64,000 nt of DNA, taken from contig NZ_PGET01000001.1 of assembly GCF_002797975.1 (NCBI RefSeq), forward strand, positions 3,038,001 to 3,102,000, written 5' to 3'. How positions within the stretch are numbered: the stretch's first letter is position 1; the number at the start of each line of letters is the position of its first letter. A model generated the notes under the pieces. That model searched no databases, had not been told where the DNA came from, and saw only the letters and a list, made by a program, of their open reading frames with translations. The position numbers and the translations under genes were made by a program. This document shows, piece by piece, positions 9,729 through 17,782 of the stretch. Source of the DNA: [Clostridium] celerecrescens 18A (lineage in GTDB: Bacteria > Bacillota > Clostridia > Lachnospirales > Lachnospiraceae).

Positions 9729-9760
9729 AAATAATTCTTAATCACTAAGAGGATAGCAAA

Positions 9761-10705
9761 ATGGAAAAGAAGAAAAGAATTGTTATTGCGTTAGGCGGCA
9801 ATGCTTTAGGTAACACTTTATCAGAGCAGATGGCTGCCGTAAAGATCACGTCAAAAGCAATCGTTGATTTGATCGAAGAAGGCTGTGAAGTAGTAGTGGT
9901 TCACGGCAATGGCCCACAGGTGGGTATGATTAACAACGCAATGAGCGCTTTAACACGGGAAGATCCCAAACAGCCAAACACTCCACTTTCCGTCTGTGTA
10001 GCCATGAGCCAGGCTTATATCGGCTATGACTTACAGAATGCTTTAAGAGAAGAGCTGGTAAACAGGAACATGAACAACATTCCTGTAACCACCATGATCA
10101 CACAGGTTCGTGTGGATGAAAACGATCCTGCTTTTAACTCCCCCAGCAAGCCAATCGGTCATTTTATGACAGCAGAGGAAGCAAAACTGGCTGAAGAAAA
10201 GTACGGATACATCACAAAGGAAGATGCAGGACGGGGATACCGCCGTGTGGTAGCTTCTCCAAGCCCTGCAGAAATCATTGAAATCGGCGCAATCCGTTCC
10301 CTTGTGGAAGCAGGACAGCTGGTTATTGCCTGCGGCGGCGGCGGTATTCCCGTTACCCTTCAGGGAAATCATTTAAAAGGCGCAAGCGCAGTTATTGACA
10401 AAGATTTTGCAAGTGAATTGCTGGCAGAGGAACTGGATGCAGACTTCTTAATCATCCTCACAGCAGTTGAGAAAGTAGCAATAAACTTCGGTAAACCGGA
10501 AGAGAAATGGTTGGACGATATCACAACAGACGATGCCCGCAAGTATATTGGAGAAGGACACTTCGCTCCTGGCTCCATGCTGCCAAAGGTTCAGGCTGCC
10601 GTGAAATTTGCAGATTCCAAGGAAGGGCGCAAAGCGCTCATCACCTTGCTTGAGAAAGCTAAAGATGGAATCCTAGAGAAGACCGGAACTCACATTCATA
10701 AGTAA
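9761..10705 (+). CDS. arcC: Carbamate kinase
   Basis: This 314-residue amino-acid-kinase-fold enzyme makes ATP from carbamoyl phosphate and ADP, releasing ammonia and carbon dioxide. Diagnostic segments are VIALGGNALGN near residue 8, VVVHGNGPQVGMI near 46, IACGGGGIPV in the middle and the C-terminal FAPGSMLPKVQAA. An AGAGGATAG site lies 6 nt before the ATG. It follows ygeW (carbamoyltransferase-like) and corresponds to yqeA in the E. coli cluster. This is the likely energy-conserving step of the pathway. Confidence 0.93.
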   Translation: MEKKKRIVIALGGNALGNTLSEQMAAVKITSKAIVDLIEEGCEVVVVHGNGPQVGMINNAMSALTREDPKQPNTPLSVCVAMSQAYIGYDLQNALREELVNRNMNNIPVTTMITQVRVDENDPAFNSPSKPIGHFMTAEEAKLAEEKYGYITKEDAGRGYRRVVASPSPAEIIEIGAIRSLVEAGQLVIACGGGGIPVTLQGNHLKGASAVIDKDFASELLAEELDADFLIILTAVEKVAINFGKPEEKWLDDITTDDARKYIGEGHFAPGSMLPKVQAAVKFADSKEGRKALITLLEKAKDGILEKTGTHIHK

Positions 10706-10742
10706 AATTATGAATTTTCTTTTATTTTTATGCAAAATATAG

Positions 10743-10748
10743 TATAAT
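10743..10748 (+). promoter_or_regulatory. TATAAT -10 box of the permease transcript
   Basis: A consensus TATAAT lies 38 nt after the carbamate kinase stop, in an AT-rich stretch without a convincing -35. A start near 10755 would give a leader of about 170 nt for the permease gene. Confidence 0.45.
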
Positions 10749-10776
10749 ATTACCGTTACTATTAGGCAAAATACCA

Positions 10777-10919
10777 AGATTCAAAGTCGTTGACCATCAT
10801 AGAATACATGATACGTCATTACAATAGGGGTATTGTAATCCATTGGGGGACTGGGGACTGTCAAATTATTTCTGAACAGTCCCTACAAGACTTTGAAAAT
10901 CTAAGAAAAGAGAGGGACT
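10777..10919 (+). promoter_or_regulatory. Structured leader RNA with ribosome-binding-site sequestration, candidate riboswitch
   Basis: A closing stem pairs 10777-10788 with 10889-10902 (TCAAAGTC with GACTTTGA plus flanks). It encloses three hairpins: 10791-10818 (TGAC/GTCA outside ATCAT/ATGAT), 10818-10839 (ATTACAATA, GGGG loop, TATTGTAAT) and 10854-10883 (GGGACTGT/ACAGTCCC). AGTCCCT at 10878-10884, the 3' arm of the last hairpin, is also perfectly complementary to AGGGACT at 10913-10919, which contains the ribosome binding site. The two pairings exclude each other, as in translational riboswitches. I see no match to the purine aptamer core, and the ligand is unknown. Confidence 0.55.
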
Positions 10920-10923
10920 ATCT

Positions 10924-12384
10924 TTGAATAAGCAAAACGACAAAGAACTGATCTATCAACTGGAAGGCAGACCAAGTTTAAAAACTGCATTCCCACTAGG
11001 TTTACAGCATATACTTGCCATGTTTACGGGCAATTTAGCACCCATACTTATCATTGCCGGTATCTGTGGGTTAGAGCCAGCTGATAAGACCGTTATGTTA
11101 TCTTCCGCAATGGTTGTATCCGGTGTAACCACCTTGTTTCAGCTGTATCCGATCAAGCTCGGGAAGAGCTACCGCATTGGAGCGAATCTACCCATAGTCA
11201 TGGGTACGTCCTTTGCATTTGTTTCCGTGGCTGCCATTGTTGCCACTCAAGTCGCACCTTCCATGGGACTGACCGATCCGCGTGATATCTATGCGCTGGT
11301 TCTTGGCTGTTCACTTGTAGGTGGTCTTGTTGAAGTATTTATGGGATTCTTCTATAAGAAACTTGCCAATCTGTTTTCACCAATCGTGGTGGGAACAACG
11401 CTCATTGCCATTGGATTAAACTTATTAAGCGCTGGCGCACGATATTTTAACGGCGGTTCAAACGCTGCGGCTAATTTGGCGGCATACAACGAGAATCCGG
11501 CTAAATATCAATTTTCAGGCGTATTTGGTTCAATGAAAAACGTAGGCATGGCGTTATTTGTATTTGTCCTTGTATTATTGCTCCAAAAGTATGGCAAAGG
11601 CATTGTAAAGAATTCCGCTTTACTTTTTGGACTGGCTATCGGATATGTGGTGTCTATTGCCTTAGGAATGGTAAATTTTGCACCGATTACAGCTGCTAAA
11701 GTTGTCTCCGTACCATTGCCATTTTATTTCGGCCTCAAATTCTCCATAGCTGGTATCTTAAACTTTGCCCTGTTTTATGTTATTTCCGGACTGGAAACCA
11801 TCGGTAACACCGGCGGTATCACTATTGCAGCATTTGACAGAGAACCTACCTCCGAAGAAACAGCCGGTGCCATCCTTGCAGATGCGGGCGGATCAATGTT
11901 AGCAGCTGTATTTAACGCACTGCCAAACACCGCGTTTGGACAGAATGCGGGTATTATTTCCATGACGAGAATCGTAAACAAATGGTGCGTTGCCGTAGGT
12001 GCTATATTCTTGGCTTTATGCGGACTCATTCCGAAATTGGCAGCTCTTTTCCAAACCATCCCTGATGCAGTTTTGGGCGGCGCTATTATTTCTGTATTTG
12101 CCATGATTACATTAAATGGTATTAAGATGATTGCCAAAGCAGGTTTCTCCGAGAGAAACGTAACCATTATCGGTATTACACTGTCATTTGGTATTGGACT
12201 TACCTCCATGAGTCTGGCCGTGGAAACCTTCCCAGCGTTCATTCAGCCTTTATTAGAAGCTATTGCGCCATTAACGAGCGCACCAGCTGCTGTATGCTGT
12301 ATCGTATCAATCTGCGCAAGCCTTTGCTTCCCAATGAGTAAAGAAGATAAAGAGAAAGCAAAAGCTGCTATGCAGGAAGCATAA
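10924..12384 (+). CDS. NCS2 (NAT) family xanthine/uracil-type permease
   Basis: This 486-residue polytopic membrane protein has about 12-14 hydrophobic segments. The nucleobase-ascorbate transporter signature is present as QNAGIISMTR. Other family segments are GLQHILAMFTGNLAP near the N-terminus and ETIGNTGGI before the signature. The start is a TTG placed 7 nt after GAGGG; no ATG fits. It lies downstream of carbamate kinase but has its own -10 box and a structured leader that could block this start. It should import xanthine or urate by proton symport for the pathway; uracil cannot be excluded from sequence. It belongs to a different subfamily from the AzgA-like permease next to guanine deaminase. 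Confidence 0.85.
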   Translation: MNKQNDKELIYQLEGRPSLKTAFPLGLQHILAMFTGNLAPILIIAGICGLEPADKTVMLSSAMVVSGVTTLFQLYPIKLGKSYRIGANLPIVMGTSFAFVSVAAIVATQVAPSMGLTDPRDIYALVLGCSLVGGLVEVFMGFFYKKLANLFSPIVVGTTLIAIGLNLLSAGARYFNGGSNAAANLAAYNENPAKYQFSGVFGSMKNVGMALFVFVLVLLLQKYGKGIVKNSALLFGLAIGYVVSIALGMVNFAPITAAKVVSVPLPFYFGLKFSIAGILNFALFYVISGLETIGNTGGITIAAFDREPTSEETAGAILADAGGSMLAAVFNALPNTAFGQNAGIISMTRIVNKWCVAVGAIFLALCGLIPKLAALFQTIPDAVLGGAIISVFAMITLNGIKMIAKAGFSERNVTIIGITLSFGIGLTSMSLAVETFPAFIQPLLEAIAPLTSAPAAVCCIVSICASLCFPMSKEDKEKAKAAMQEA

Positions 12385-12403
12385 TTAAACAAAATTATAA
12401 CAA

Positions 12404-12452
12404 AATGCCCTTCCGCTTTCAGCCAAAGCTTTTAGCGGAAGGGCATTTTTTG
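12404..12452 (+). terminator. Intrinsic terminator after the permease
   Basis: AATGCCCTTCCGCT pairs with AGCGGAAGGGCATT (14 bp, 16-nt loop) and is followed by a T run. It ends the plus-strand purine operon and may also work for the convergent glgP transcript. Confidence 0.85.
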
Positions 12453-12504
12453 TTCGCTCATTCTATATCACTTCCTGCTATCTACGCGGAAGAATGGTGT
12501 TATG

Positions 12505-14754
12505 TTACAGCTTCCAGATATCCCGGTTATACTCCAGAATGGTCCTGTCTGAAGAGAAATACCCTGCCTTACTGATATTTATTAGCATCTTTTTCGCCCA
12601 AACCATAGAATCCTCATAATCCCTGTAAATCCTTTCCCTGGAAGCCGCATATGCCCTGTAATCAAGCAAGGTCATGAACCAGTCCTTATTAAGAATCTCA
12701 TCATAAAGTCGTTTTAAGTTCTCCTTATGTCCAATGGAAGTCATCTCCTCTCCCACCATAAAGTCCAAAGCTTCCCGGATCTCCCCATCCGTTTCGTAAT
12801 ATTCCTTAGACACATAATCCGCTTTCACATAATGCTGGATCACCGTTTCACTGGATTCTCCGAAAATATAAATATTTTCCTTTCCCACCAGCTCTGCGAT
12901 CTCCACATTGGCACCATCCATCGTTCCGAGAGTCACCGCACCATTTAACATGAACTTCATGTTGCCGGTCCCACTTGCCTCCTTGGATGCCAGGGAAATC
13001 TGCTGGGAGATATCACAGGCAGGAATCAGCTTTTCTGCTTTGGATACGTTATAGTTTTCCACCATCACTACCTTTAAATAGGGACTTACCTGGGGATCAT
13101 TGTTTATCAGCTCCTGGAGACACAGGATCAAGTGAATGATATCCTTTGCAATCACATAGGCAGGGGCTGCCTTAGCACCGAAAATCACGGTGACCGGGGT
13201 GGACGGTAAGTTTCCTTTTTTTATCTCCAGATATTTATGAATCACATAAAGGGCATTCATCTGCTGTCTCTTATATTCATGGAGGCGCTTGATCTGAATA
13301 TCATAAATGGAGTTCTCATCAATATCCGCTCCCTGGGTCAACATAAGATATTCCTTTAATGCTGTCTTATTCCGCTTTTTAATATCCAGGATTGCTTCTA
13401 AGGTTGCTTCATCATCAAACGCAGCCAGCTTTTCCAGCTCCATGGCGTCTTTCTTATACCCCTCTCCGATTCTGGAGGTAATCAGCTGTGTAAGCAAAGG
13501 ATTGCAATGGAGAAGCCACCTGCGGAAGGTAATCCCGTTTGTTTTATTGGAAAACTTCTCTGGATAAATATCATAAAATTTCTTCAATTCACTTTTTTTC
13601 AGGATCTCTGTATGAAGGTAGGCCACTCCATTGACGCTGAAGCCATAATGGATATCCATATGGGCCATGTGCACCAGATCCTTTTCATCAATGATCGCTA
13701 CAGAAGGATCCTGATGAACGTTGCGGGCTTGCTTATCCAGCTTCTTTATAACAGGCACCAGTTGGGGCACAGCCTCCTCTAAATATTCCATAGGCCACTT
13801 TTCAAGGGCTTCCGCAAGAATGGTATGATTGGTGTAAGCACAGGTCCTGCTGACGATCTCCGCCGCCTCTTCAAAAGAAATCCCTCGCAGAGTTAAAAGA
13901 CGTACCAGCTCCGGGATCACCATGGAAGGATGGGTATCGTTGATTTGGATCACTGCATAATCTGGTAAATCATAAAGTTTGCAGCCCTTTTTGATACACT
14001 CATCAAGAATATATTGGGCAGCGCTGCTGACCATAAAATACTGCTGGTAAATGCGAAGCTTCCTTCCGGCCTCGTCACTGTCATCCGGGTAAAGAAACAG
14101 GGTCAGATTCTTTTTAATGTTCTCTTTATCAAAGGAAATCCCATCTTGTATGATCTCCTCATCAATGGTCTCTAAATCAAATAGATGAAGCTGGTTGGTC
14201 CTTCCCTGATAGCCAGTCACCCCGATATTATACATTCTGGAACGAACGTTCAGCCCTTTAAAGGTCACTGGATAACTGACTTCTGTCCGGGTAAGCCAGC
14301 TATTCTCCTCAATCCAGGGATTGGGATTCTCCTCCTGGAGATGGTCCTCAAAGGTTTGCTTAAATAAACCAAAATGATAATTAAGCCCAATTCCGTCTCC
14401 GTTTAGGCCAAGGGTTGCCATAGAATCCAGAAAACAGGCGGCCAGACGTCCCAGTCCCCCGTTTCCAAGAGAAGGTTCTGGCTCTATTTCCTCGATCTCG
14501 CAAATATTTTTACCGTTCTTCATAAGGAGTTTACGGACCTCCTCATACATTCCAAGGTTGATCAGGTTATTGGAAAGCAGTTTTCCGATTAAGAATTCCG
14601 CAGATATATAATATACCTTTTTCTTTCCTTCCTCCTGCTGTCTTTTTTCCGCTTCCTCCTGGACGATTTTCAGCAATGCAGAATATAGTTCCTTATTAGT
14701 ACACTGATTTACCGCTTTATCGTATATTTCAATAATCCGTTGCTCAAGATTCAT
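12505..14754 (-). CDS. glgP: Glycogen/starch/alpha-glucan phosphorylase
   Basis: This 749-residue GT35 enzyme releases glucose-1-phosphate from glycogen. The PLP-binding lysine is near residue 600 in [14 protein letters not shown]. The N-terminal [15 protein letters not shown] motif and the [12 protein letters not shown] segment are typical. A GTG nine bases upstream overlaps the AAAGGAG ribosome binding site, so the ATG after it is taken as the start. It is somewhat shorter than the E. coli enzymes, as is usual for clostridial members. It stands alone, convergent with the permease, with no other glycogen gene nearby. Confidence 0.93.
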   Translation of the reverse strand: MNLEQRIIEIYDKAVNQCTNKELYSALLKIVQEEAEKRQQEEGKKKVYYISAEFLIGKLLSNNLINLGMYEEVRKLLMKNGKNICEIEEIEPEPSLGNGGLGRLAACFLDSMATLGLNGDGIGLNYHFGLFKQTFEDHLQEENPNPWIEENSWLTRTEVSYPVTFKGLNVRSRMYNIGVTGYQGRTNQLHLFDLETIDEEIIQDGISFDKENIKKNLTLFLYPDDSDEAGRKLRIYQQYFMVSSAAQYILDECIKKGCKLYDLPDYAVIQINDTHPSMVIPELVRLLTLRGISFEEAAEIVSRTCAYTNHTILAEALEKWPMEYLEEAVPQLVPVIKKLDKQARNVHQDPSVAIIDEKDLVHMAHMDIHYGFSVNGVAYLHTEILKKSELKKFYDIYPEKFSNKTNGITFRRWLLHCNPLLTQLITSRIGEGYKKDAMELEKLAAFDDEATLEAILDIKKRNKTALKEYLMLTQGADIDENSIYDIQIKRLHEYKRQQMNALYVIHKYLEIKKGNLPSTPVTVIFGAKAAPAYVIAKDIIHLILCLQELINNDPQVSPYLKVVMVENYNVSKAEKLIPACDISQQISLASKEASGTGNMKFMLNGAVTLGTMDGANVEIAELVGKENIYIFGESSETVIQHYVKADYVSKEYYETDGEIREALDFMVGEEMTSIGHKENLKRLYDEILNKDWFMTLLDYRAYAASRERIYRDYEDSMVWAKKMLINISKAGYFSSDRTILEYNRDIWKL

Positions 14755-14894
14755 AAAATCCACTCCTTTTTTACATTCTATACCACTACTCTTGTATTAT
14801 AGTATCCCTTGCGGTGTTTATCTTGCAGCATTCTGACATATTATGATACAATACTATCATCAACCACTTAACCATTTCGAAAAACAGGTGTTTT

Positions 14895-15791
14895 ATGAAT
14901 ATCATACAGTACGAAAACTATCAAGAAAAGAGGGAACAGGACCCTTCCGGTTTTCCTTACTTAACTTACCCCTGCACCATCCCCCTGGATTTTAGCAAAG
15001 TTCCACTACACTGGCACGATGAAATGGAATTCATCTATATAAAGAAAGGGACAGGACTGGTATCGGTGGATTTTGTTCCCTATGAGGTCCATGGAGGTGA
15101 CATTATCGTCGTCAGCCCTGGTAAGCTTCATACCATCGAAAAGTGGAAGCAGGAAACCATGGAGTATGAGAATATAATCTTTGACTTAAATCTGCTGCGC
15201 TCCAGGCATCCAGATATCTGTTGGGAATCCTATCTCTCCCCCATCAGCCGTGGACAGAAAAATCTTCCGGTGCACATGACAAAAGATATTCCCTTTTACA
15301 GTGGAATCGCTTCCTGCTTAGACCAGATCGATCAGGTCCGAGAGACATTCCCTGAGGGCTATGAGCTGTTAATCAAAGGAAAATTAATGGAACTGTTTTT
15401 TCTTTTCTGGAGCAATGAAGCATCCTCTTCCTCTCCTCCTCCCCGCCCCAAAAAAGAGTTGGAGCGGACCAGGCAGATCCTTAAATATGTGGAACAGCAT
15501 TACAGCAGGCTGCTTTCCATAGAAGAAGTATCCGACGCCTGCGGCATGAGCCAGTCTCATTTTATGAGATTTTTTAAGAACACTATGGGAATGCCTTTTA
15601 CCGCTTACTTGAATGATTACCGCTTAACCATGGCTTCCAGACTGCTTCTATCCTCTGAGGATTCGGTACTAACCATTGCTGGGGATACAGGGTTTAACAA
15701 TCTGTCCTATTTTAACCGGATCTTCAAGGAAAAATTCGGAATAACCCCCAGGGAATTCAGACGGCATATGGATATTCCATCCTCCAGCTGA
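14895..15791 (+). CDS. AraC family transcriptional regulator
   Basis: This 298-residue protein has an N-terminal cupin-like sensing domain (LHWHDEMEFIYIKKGTG, then VHGGDIIVVSPGKLHTIE) and a C-terminal double helix-turn-helix. The latter is seen as IEEVSDACGMSQSHFMRFFK and IAGDTGFNNLSYFNRIFKEK. It is divergent from glgP and 36 nt upstream of the TspO gene. The cupin architecture suggests a sugar or small-molecule ligand. Its target is not evident; the neighbouring glgP and tspO genes are the obvious candidates. Confidence 0.85.
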   Translation: MNIIQYENYQEKREQDPSGFPYLTYPCTIPLDFSKVPLHWHDEMEFIYIKKGTGLVSVDFVPYEVHGGDIIVVSPGKLHTIEKWKQETMEYENIIFDLNLLRSRHPDICWESYLSPISRGQKNLPVHMTKDIPFYSGIASCLDQIDQVRETFPEGYELLIKGKLMELFFLFWSNEASSSSPPPRPKKELERTRQILKYVEQHYSRLLSIEEVSDACGMSQSHFMRFFKNTMGMPFTAYLNDYRLTMASRLLLSSEDSVLTIAGDTGFNNLSYFNRIFKEKFGITPREFRRHMDIPSSS

Positions 15792-15827
15792 ATAAGATAG
15801 TATCAAATCATAGACAGGTGAAGCCAT

Positions 15828-16292
15828 ATGGATAAAAACCAGATAAAATTATCTGCTTTTACCGCTATTCCCTTAGGAGTTGGGGCTTTAACAGCATTTT
15901 TGACGAGAAACGGCTTGTCCATATATAAAACCTTAAATCAACCTGCCTATTCTCCCCCTATATGGCTCCTTCCGATCATATGGACCGCATTATATATCCT
16001 CATGGGGTTCGGCTCCTATCTTGCCGCCTCCTCGCCTTCTCACAGAAAGGGAGAGGCTCTCCGGCTATATGGAATCCAGCTGCTGCTGAACTTCCTCCGG
16101 AGCCTGGTGTTTTTCAACTTAAAAAACTATCTGCTGGCATTTTTGATTCTCCTTTTCCTTTGGTACTCTGTTGTAAAAATGATATCTGCCTTCTGGACTG
16201 TCAATCCGGATGCAGCCGTTTTACAAGTTCCTTATTTACTTTGGATCACATTTACCGGGTACTTAAACCTGGGGGGCATGTTTCTTAATTGA
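15828..16292 (+). CDS. tspO: TspO/MBR family membrane protein
   Basis: This 154-residue protein has five predicted membrane segments, the TspO/peripheral benzodiazepine receptor size and layout. The first signature is well kept (YSPPIWLLPIIWTALYILMG). The second, usually LNxLWSPLFF, reads LNFLRSLVFF here, so the conserved Trp and Pro are replaced by Arg and Leu. An AGGTGAAG site precedes the ATG. TspO proteins bind porphyrins or related molecules and act in stress or tetrapyrrole handling; whether this variant still does so is doubtful. Confidence 0.8.
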   Translation: MDKNQIKLSAFTAIPLGVGALTAFLTRNGLSIYKTLNQPAYSPPIWLLPIIWTALYILMGFGSYLAASSPSHRKGEALRLYGIQLLLNFLRSLVFFNLKNYLLAFLILLFLWYSVVKMISAFWTVNPDAAVLQVPYLLWITFTGYLNLGGMFLN

Positions 16293-16295
16293 ATG

Positions 16296-16351
16296 AAAAA
16301 AGGAGCAAGGCTACGGCAACGTTTCTGTTGCTTTGGCCTTGCTCCTTTTTT
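16296..16351. terminator. Bidirectional terminator between tspO and xdhC
   Basis: AAAAAAGGAGCAAGGC pairs with GCCTTGCTCCTTTTTT, with an inner GCAAC/GTTGC stem. A runs and T runs flank both sides, so it can stop both the tspO transcript and the minus-strand xdh operon. Confidence 0.85.
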
Positions 16352-16372
16352 ATTGTTCCATTTAAGCTTCAT

Positions 16373-16867
16373 TTAGGATGGCATTTTACCCAATCTGCGG
16401 AGCATGGTTTTCTCTACCGCATTCAGGATATTCTCATAGCCTGTGCACCGGCATAAATGGCCGGACATCAGCTTTCTAAGCTCATCTCTGGTGTACTCTT
16501 TTCCGCTTTCTAAAATTTCTACCGCTGACATAATAAATCCCGGTGTGCAGAATCCGCACTGGACCGCTGCCTCGTCGATAAATGCCTGCTGGATGTCGGA
16601 AAGCTCTCCATTTGGACCCATAAGGCTTTCTAAGGTTGTGATACTTTTTCCATCTGCCCAAACAGCCAGATAGATGCAGGAATTGAAGCATTCATGATCT
16701 ATGATCACGTTACAGGCTCCGCATTCCCCTACCTCACAGCCTTTTTTTACGGAAGTCAGGCGGTAATCATCCCGCAGCAAATCGGTAAGGGAAGCCCGGA
16801 CATCCACCATTGTTTCTGTGTATTTTCCATTGATGGTACATTTTACTAACTTATATTGTGCTGGCAT
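16373..16867 (-). CDS. xdhC: Xanthine dehydrogenase, [2Fe-2S] subunit
   Basis: This 164-residue small subunit of a molybdenum hydroxylase has a plant-ferredoxin-like cluster on C44, C49, C52 and C64 (GCEVGECGAC). The second cluster, in the four-helix domain, is on C104, C107, C139 and C141 (QCGFCTPG and HLCRCTGY). It relays electrons from the Mo site to the FAD subunit. Its ATG overlaps the xdhB stop codon by one base, which implies translational coupling. Last gene of the guaD-permease-xdhABC run and followed by a terminator. Confidence 0.93.
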   Translation of the reverse strand: MPAQYKLVKCTINGKYTETMVDVRASLTDLLRDDYRLTSVKKGCEVGECGACNVIIDHECFNSCIYLAVWADGKSITTLESLMGPNGELSDIQQAFIDEAAVQCGFCTPGFIMSAVEILESGKEYTRDELRKLMSGHLCRCTGYENILNAVEKTMLRRLGKMPS

Positions 16868-17748
16868 TAGATCTCACCTCCTGAAAGTTTCACTGATTCT
16901 ATGAAACAACGGGTTGCCATTTCCACGGCGATGTGCTTACGGAAATCCTTTGAGGCCCGCCAGCTGTCACGAGGATTGATATCTTCAAGGATTTCTTTTC
17001 CGAAGGCTTCTGCCAGTTCTTTGGATACCGGCTGCCCTTTTGCCAATTGTTCAGCGCTTTTTGTGCGCATGGGAATCGGGCCTGCTACTCCAAAAGCGAT
17101 TCTGATGTCTTCGATTGTCTTTTTATCCTCTGACAGCTTGACATTTACGGAACAGCCAGTGGTGGCGATATCCATAGCGTTTCTGTTGGCGTATTTGATA
17201 TAATGGCCCTTATATCCTTCATAACTTTTCTTTGGAATAATTACCGCAGTCTGGAGTTCTCCCTCTCTAATATCCACGGTTCCTGCTTTTATATAGAAAT
17301 CGCTGATAGGAATCCGACGGATGCCTTCCGGACCGGTCAGCTCGATCACTGCATCCCATGCAAAAAGCGTAGATGCTGAATCGGCTGATGTAACACCGTT
17401 GCAGGTGTTTCCACCGATCGTTGCAATGTTTCTTATCTGGGGACCACCAACCATATCTACTGCTTCTCCAAGAACGTTAATGTATTCCTGGATGATCGGA
17501 TCCTTTGTAATATGGGAAAAACTGGTGAGAGAACCTATGCGTATGGCCTCTTCCTCGTCAAGTTTCACGCCTCTCATTTCATCGATCATATAAATACTGA
17601 TCAATTCCTTACCGGCACGTTTTCCTTCTCGCATCTGTATTAAAACATCGCTTCCGCCAGCTATGATCTGTGCTTCCGGATGTTCCATACGCAGCTTTAC
17701 CGCCTCTTCTACGGTATTTGCTTCATATAATGCTTTCATATCATACAT
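16867..17748 (-). CDS. xdhB: Xanthine dehydrogenase, FAD-binding subunit
   Basis: This 293-residue protein of the CO-dehydrogenase flavoprotein family has FAD-contact segments IIAGGSDVLIQMREGKR near residue 30 and IATIGGNTCNGVTSADS near 110. AGGAGG lies 8 nt before the ATG. It lies between xdhA (34 nt upstream) and xdhC (1-nt overlap) and passes electrons between the Fe-S subunit and NAD(H) or another carrier. Confidence 0.92.
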   Translation of the reverse strand: MYDMKALYEANTVEEAVKLRMEHPEAQIIAGGSDVLIQMREGKRAGKELISIYMIDEMRGVKLDEEEAIRIGSLTSFSHITKDPIIQEYINVLGEAVDMVGGPQIRNIATIGGNTCNGVTSADSASTLFAWDAVIELTGPEGIRRIPISDFYIKAGTVDIREGELQTAVIIPKKSYEGYKGHYIKYANRNAMDIATTGCSVNVKLSEDKKTIEDIRIAFGVAGPIPMRTKSAEQLAKGQPVSKELAEAFGKEILEDINPRDSWRASKDFRKHIAVEMATRCFIESVKLSGGEI

Positions 17749-17782
17749 AGAGCATTCCTCCTTACTATTCAGTTGTTACAGT

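Noticed and set aside
10755..10923. Classical guanine/adenine riboswitch upstream of the NCS2 permease
   Set aside because: The P2/P3 loop-loop residues and the CTACC and CCGTAA-type segments seen at 23171-23240 are absent; the fold is different.
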